Shown piece after piece: positions 61,625 through 64,000 of a stretch of DNA of 64,000 nucleotides. The stretch is from Methanovulcanius yangii. GTDB lineage: Archaea > Halobacteriota > Methanomicrobia > Methanomicrobiales > Methanomicrobiaceae. The stretch lies in assembly GCF_018687785.1 (NCBI RefSeq), contig NZ_LTBL01000001.1, positions 983,780 to 1,047,779 of the forward strand, given 5' to 3'. The translations under genes were made by a program, and so were the position numbers. How positions within the stretch are numbered: position 1 is the first letter of the stretch; every line of letters begins with the position of its first letter. The notes below the pieces were generated by a model, which ran no database searches, was not told the DNA's origin, and worked only from the letters and a program-made list of their open reading frames with translations.

Positions 61625-63058
61625 ATGATTGAGGGCATACGAAAGGCAGGACCATTTGAATGGGAGATCCCGGTGGGATTTACTCCCGGAATGAGAGTTC
61701 CGGGGCGCTTTTTCCTCTCCGAGGAACTCATGCCGACACTGGAAGAGGGGGCCCTGCAGCAGTGCGCAAACATGGCCACTCTGCCGGGAATTGAGAAATA
61801 CGCGCTTGCAATGCCGGATATTCACTGGGGATACGGATTTCCCATCGGCGGCGTCGGGGCATTCAGCATCGATGACGGCATCATATCCCCCGGAGGAGTG
61901 GGTTTTGATATCAACTGCGGGGTCAGGCTTATCGCCACCCCACTTACCACAGAAGATCTGGGACGGATTCAGCCTCTTCTCAGCCACCTCTTCACCAGGA
62001 TTCCGACAGGCATCGGAACAAAAAGTCCGCTCAGGGTTTCCGACCAGGATCTCGATGCCATGATGACCGAAGGAGCATCATGGGCGGTGAACCAGGGGTA
62101 TGGATTGAAAGGAGATGTCACCCGATGTGAGGAGCAGGGATCCATCGATGGGGCAGACAGCACCCATGTGAGTGGAAAAGCCCGCGCGCGGGGTCGTCCA
62201 CAGTGCGGGACCCTCGGAGCAGGGAACCATTTTCTCGAGATCCAGTCCGTCGAGGAGATCTTTGACCCGGTGGCAGCAGAGGCATTCGGTATTGCACAGG
62301 GACAGGTATGTGTGATGATCCATTGCGGTTCTCGCGGGCTGGGACACCAGATATGCACAGACCATATTGCAATCCTTGAAAAGGCAGCAAAAAAATACGG
62401 CATTTCCCTGCCGGACCCACAACTGGCCTGCGCCCCCATCACCAGTCCGGATGGCGAGGCATACTTCGGCGCCATGGCATGCGCCGCCAACTATGCGTGG
62501 GCCAACCGCCAGATGATTACCCATTTCACAAGGGAAATCATCGCACGTCAATTCTCTGTCGATTATGAAGAGATGCCCCTCATTTATGATGTCGCCCACA
62601 ATGTGGCCAAATTTGAAGAACACATGGTAGATGGGAAGAAAAAGAAACTCTGTGTTCACCGGAAAGGGGCAACACGTGCATTCGGTCCCGGCAATCATGA
62701 CCTGCCGCCGGGATGTGAGGAGATCGGCCAGCCCGTTCTTATCCCCGGGAGTATGGGAACGTCCTCGTTTATCCTCAAAGGGACACAGACGGCAATGGAC
62801 AGGACATTCGGCAGCACCTGCCACGGAGCAGGCCGGGTCCTCTCTCGATCCCAGGCCAAGAAGCACATCGACGGTGGAGACATCCGTGACCGGCTGGGGC
62901 ACCAGGGCATCAGCGTAAAGGCCACCAGCAACAAGGTAATTGCAGAAGAGGCGCCCGACGCATACAAACCATCCAGTGAAGTGGTCAGGGTGGTCCATGA
63001 GGCAGGACTGTCCCTCCGTGTTGCGCGGCTCGAACCGAAAGGAGTGATCAAAGGATGA
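61625..63058 (+). CDS. rtcB: tRNA-splicing RNA ligase RtcB
   Basis: A 477-residue RNA ligase. Metal and guanylate-site motifs include DINCGVRLI, GNHFLEIQSV, IHCGSRGLGHQI, DVAHNVAKFE and CVHRKGATRAFGPG, with the nucleophile His late in the sequence (CHGAGRVLSR region). It joins tRNA halves after intron removal and repairs 2',3'-cyclic phosphate ends. ATG 61625 (MIEGIRKAG) has GAGGG just upstream; an in-frame ATG at 61568 lies inside archease. Confidence 0.96.
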   Translation: MIEGIRKAGPFEWEIPVGFTPGMRVPGRFFLSEELMPTLEEGALQQCANMATLPGIEKYALAMPDIHWGYGFPIGGVGAFSIDDGIISPGGVGFDINCGVRLIATPLTTEDLGRIQPLLSHLFTRIPTGIGTKSPLRVSDQDLDAMMTEGASWAVNQGYGLKGDVTRCEEQGSIDGADSTHVSGKARARGRPQCGTLGAGNHFLEIQSVEEIFDPVAAEAFGIAQGQVCVMIHCGSRGLGHQICTDHIAILEKAAKKYGISLPDPQLACAPITSPDGEAYFGAMACAANYAWANRQMITHFTREIIARQFSVDYEEMPLIYDVAHNVAKFEEHMVDGKKKKLCVHRKGATRAFGPGNHDLPPGCEEIGQPVLIPGSMGTSSFILKGTQTAMDRTFGSTCHGAGRVLSRSQAKKHIDGGDIRDRLGHQGISVKATSNKVIAEEAPDAYKPSSEVVRVVHEAGLSLRVARLEPKGVIKG

Positions 63059-63633
63059 TTCGGAAAGGCGGACTTGCATGGGACTGTGCAACCCCGTTTA
63101 AGCGGTATATTGAAGATTGTGGCGTACAGTGCGAACTGATAACCCCCCAGATGATGGCGGCACCCTATTACAGGGGAAAAATGGTTTCCATGATCATCCC
63201 GACTGGTTTCGGGAACCTTGCCTACTCCAGTCTTCTTCCTGCCCTCAGGGCTTCTTCAAAAAGAATCGAAAAATTCCTGAAAAACGGCGGGAACCTCCTG
63301 GTTTTCGGCGCGATGTCACCGAAACCGGATGCATATGACTGGATGCCGGTCCCGGTCACCTACGTCAATGAATATTTTTCCACACCGGTTGTAGTGGACC
63401 CTCACAACCCCCATGCCAGGATAATGGATGATTTCGATCTTTCCTCAATAGAGTGCGATGGCTATTTCAGTGAATTTTGCGGAGAGGTTCTCGCGACCAC
63501 CGATGATGGGCGTGCCATCATGATTTCCAATGAGATAGGAAAAGGCACACTCCTCGTTGCTTCACTGCATGAATACCCGTCACGCGGATTTATCAGTGGT
63601 TTTTCCTCCGGTGAAACAGAAACCTTATTTTAA
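63055..63633 (+). CDS. GATase1-like hypothetical protein (192 aa)
   Basis: A 192-residue protein whose start overlaps the rtcB stop by ATGA. The pattern MVSMIIPTGFGNLAYSS, FLKNGGNLLVFGAM and GKGTLLVASLHEYP resembles the flavodoxin-like or ThuA/GATase1 fold. No catalytic Cys nucleophile elbow is evident. Its function is unknown; coupling to rtcB suggests a possible RNA-related role (inference). Confidence 0.7.
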   Translation: MIRKGGLAWDCATPFKRYIEDCGVQCELITPQMMAAPYYRGKMVSMIIPTGFGNLAYSSLLPALRASSKRIEKFLKNGGNLLVFGAMSPKPDAYDWMPVPVTYVNEYFSTPVVVDPHNPHARIMDDFDLSSIECDGYFSEFCGEVLATTDDGRAIMISNEIGKGTLLVASLHEYPSRGFISGFSSGETETLF

Positions 63634-63679
63634 TTCAGCATTCTTTTTAGATTTACCAAGCAGATGTGAGGTATCCGTG

Positions 63680-64000
63680 ATGAGTTCATACGTTCTGTCC
63701 ATTGATTCCGGTCCTGAGGACCTGACTGCACTTGCCCTGTGCATTCACGAACTGGTAAACAGGCTGCCGATAACCGCAAGGTCGCTGAATAAGAAAGGGG
63801 TCCGAATCGAGAGTGGCCATGTCGTGGAGATGGACTACACCGGTCCTGTGCTTGAAACTGCAATGAGAGAGAACAGGACATTAAAAAATGTCCCGGAGTC
63901 CGGGGCCTATAAGGGTGTTCCGGTCATCGTTGCACCCCTTCACGGTCCGGGCGGGGAAGTGATTGGTGCCATCGGCCTGGTGGACATTACCGGCATATTC
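63680..64000 (+). CDS. DUF2111 protein, 3' end cut by window
   Basis: The N-terminal 107 residues of an archaeal DUF2111 protein: SSYVLSIDSGPEDLTALALC, RLPITARSLNKKGVRIESG and GVPVIVAPLHGPGGEVIGAI-like segments. It continues past the right edge with no stop. GAGGT about 7 nt upstream supports ATG 63680. DUF2111 proteins are methanogen-associated and of unknown function. Confidence 0.8.
   Translation, partial: MSSYVLSIDSGPEDLTALALCIHELVNRLPITARSLNKKGVRIESGHVVEMDYTGPVLETAMRENRTLKNVPESGAYKGVPVIVAPLHGPGGEVIGAIGLVDITGIF

Overview
The window is archaeal chromosome, most likely from a hydrogenotrophic methanogen of the class Methanomicrobia, probably order Methanomicrobiales. Archaeal markers include transcription factor E, archaeal-type AlaS, the C56 tRNA methylase Trm56, an S1-DHH RecJ-like protein, CDC48, an LSm protein, archease-RtcB and an AglJ-type glycosyltransferase. 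Methanogen-associated markers include the three-protein homocysteine-forming set (DUF39, NIL-ferredoxin, UPF0280), DUF2551, DUF2111 and a membrane-bound hydrogenase. I cannot name the genus. Gene starts often sit about 25-35 nt downstream of a TATA-like box, which suggests leaderless or short-leader transcripts. Many gene pairs overlap by 4 nt (ATGA or GTGA).

Region 1-2000 holds the 5' end of a siroheme-pathway gene (minus strand), tRNA-Gly(GCC), and a strikingly AT-rich three-gene cassette (zinc ribbon, PH-like protein, LemA-like membrane protein) that looks acquired. Region 2001-12540 is an energy-conservation block. It has a hydrogenase maturation protease and a complete 14-gene minus-strand operon with the gene order of the Pyrococcus membrane-bound hydrogenase, mbhA to mbhN. 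The order runs from Mrp-antiporter-like subunits to the Ni-Fe hydrogenase module and its ferredoxin subunit.

Region 12780-26430 holds a PUA/PAPS-reductase-like protein with hisH, alaS coupled to a membrane-tethered HTH protein, Nif3 and SWIM proteins, and the homocysteine operon. It also has a run of trm56, an ATP-grasp gene, tfe and an HD-domain gene, then an ACT-domain regulator and tRNA-Leu(GAG). Region 26500-38300 is signalling: a PAS/GAF histidine kinase, TspO, a HAD phosphatase, an acyltransferase-like membrane protein and adenine deaminase. A small GTPase diverges from a ParA-MCP-CheR cluster whose soluble chemoreceptor carries recent 192-bp internal duplications. Region 38300-40900 holds small lipoproteins, hypothetical genes and a 37-bp direct repeat pair with a 32-bp spacer.

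Region 40929-48309 is one long minus-strand run: radical-SAM activase, UPF0200 kinase-like, TIM-barrel protein, RNase Z, fused double MgtE, double PhoU/TrkA-C and RecJ-like. Region 48441-64000 is mostly housekeeping: aroD, a possible 46-residue coupled ORF, 5-formyltetrahydrofolate cyclo-ligase, cdc48 followed by a frameshifted hsp20, FBPase, LSm, a pilin-like protein and aglJ. It continues with a class II aldolase, an EndoIII-like glycosylase, thioredoxin, secDF, DUF2551, archease-rtcB and a DUF2111 gene cut by the right edge. No gap between genes exceeds about 300 bases. No rRNA, insertion sequence or cas gene was seen.
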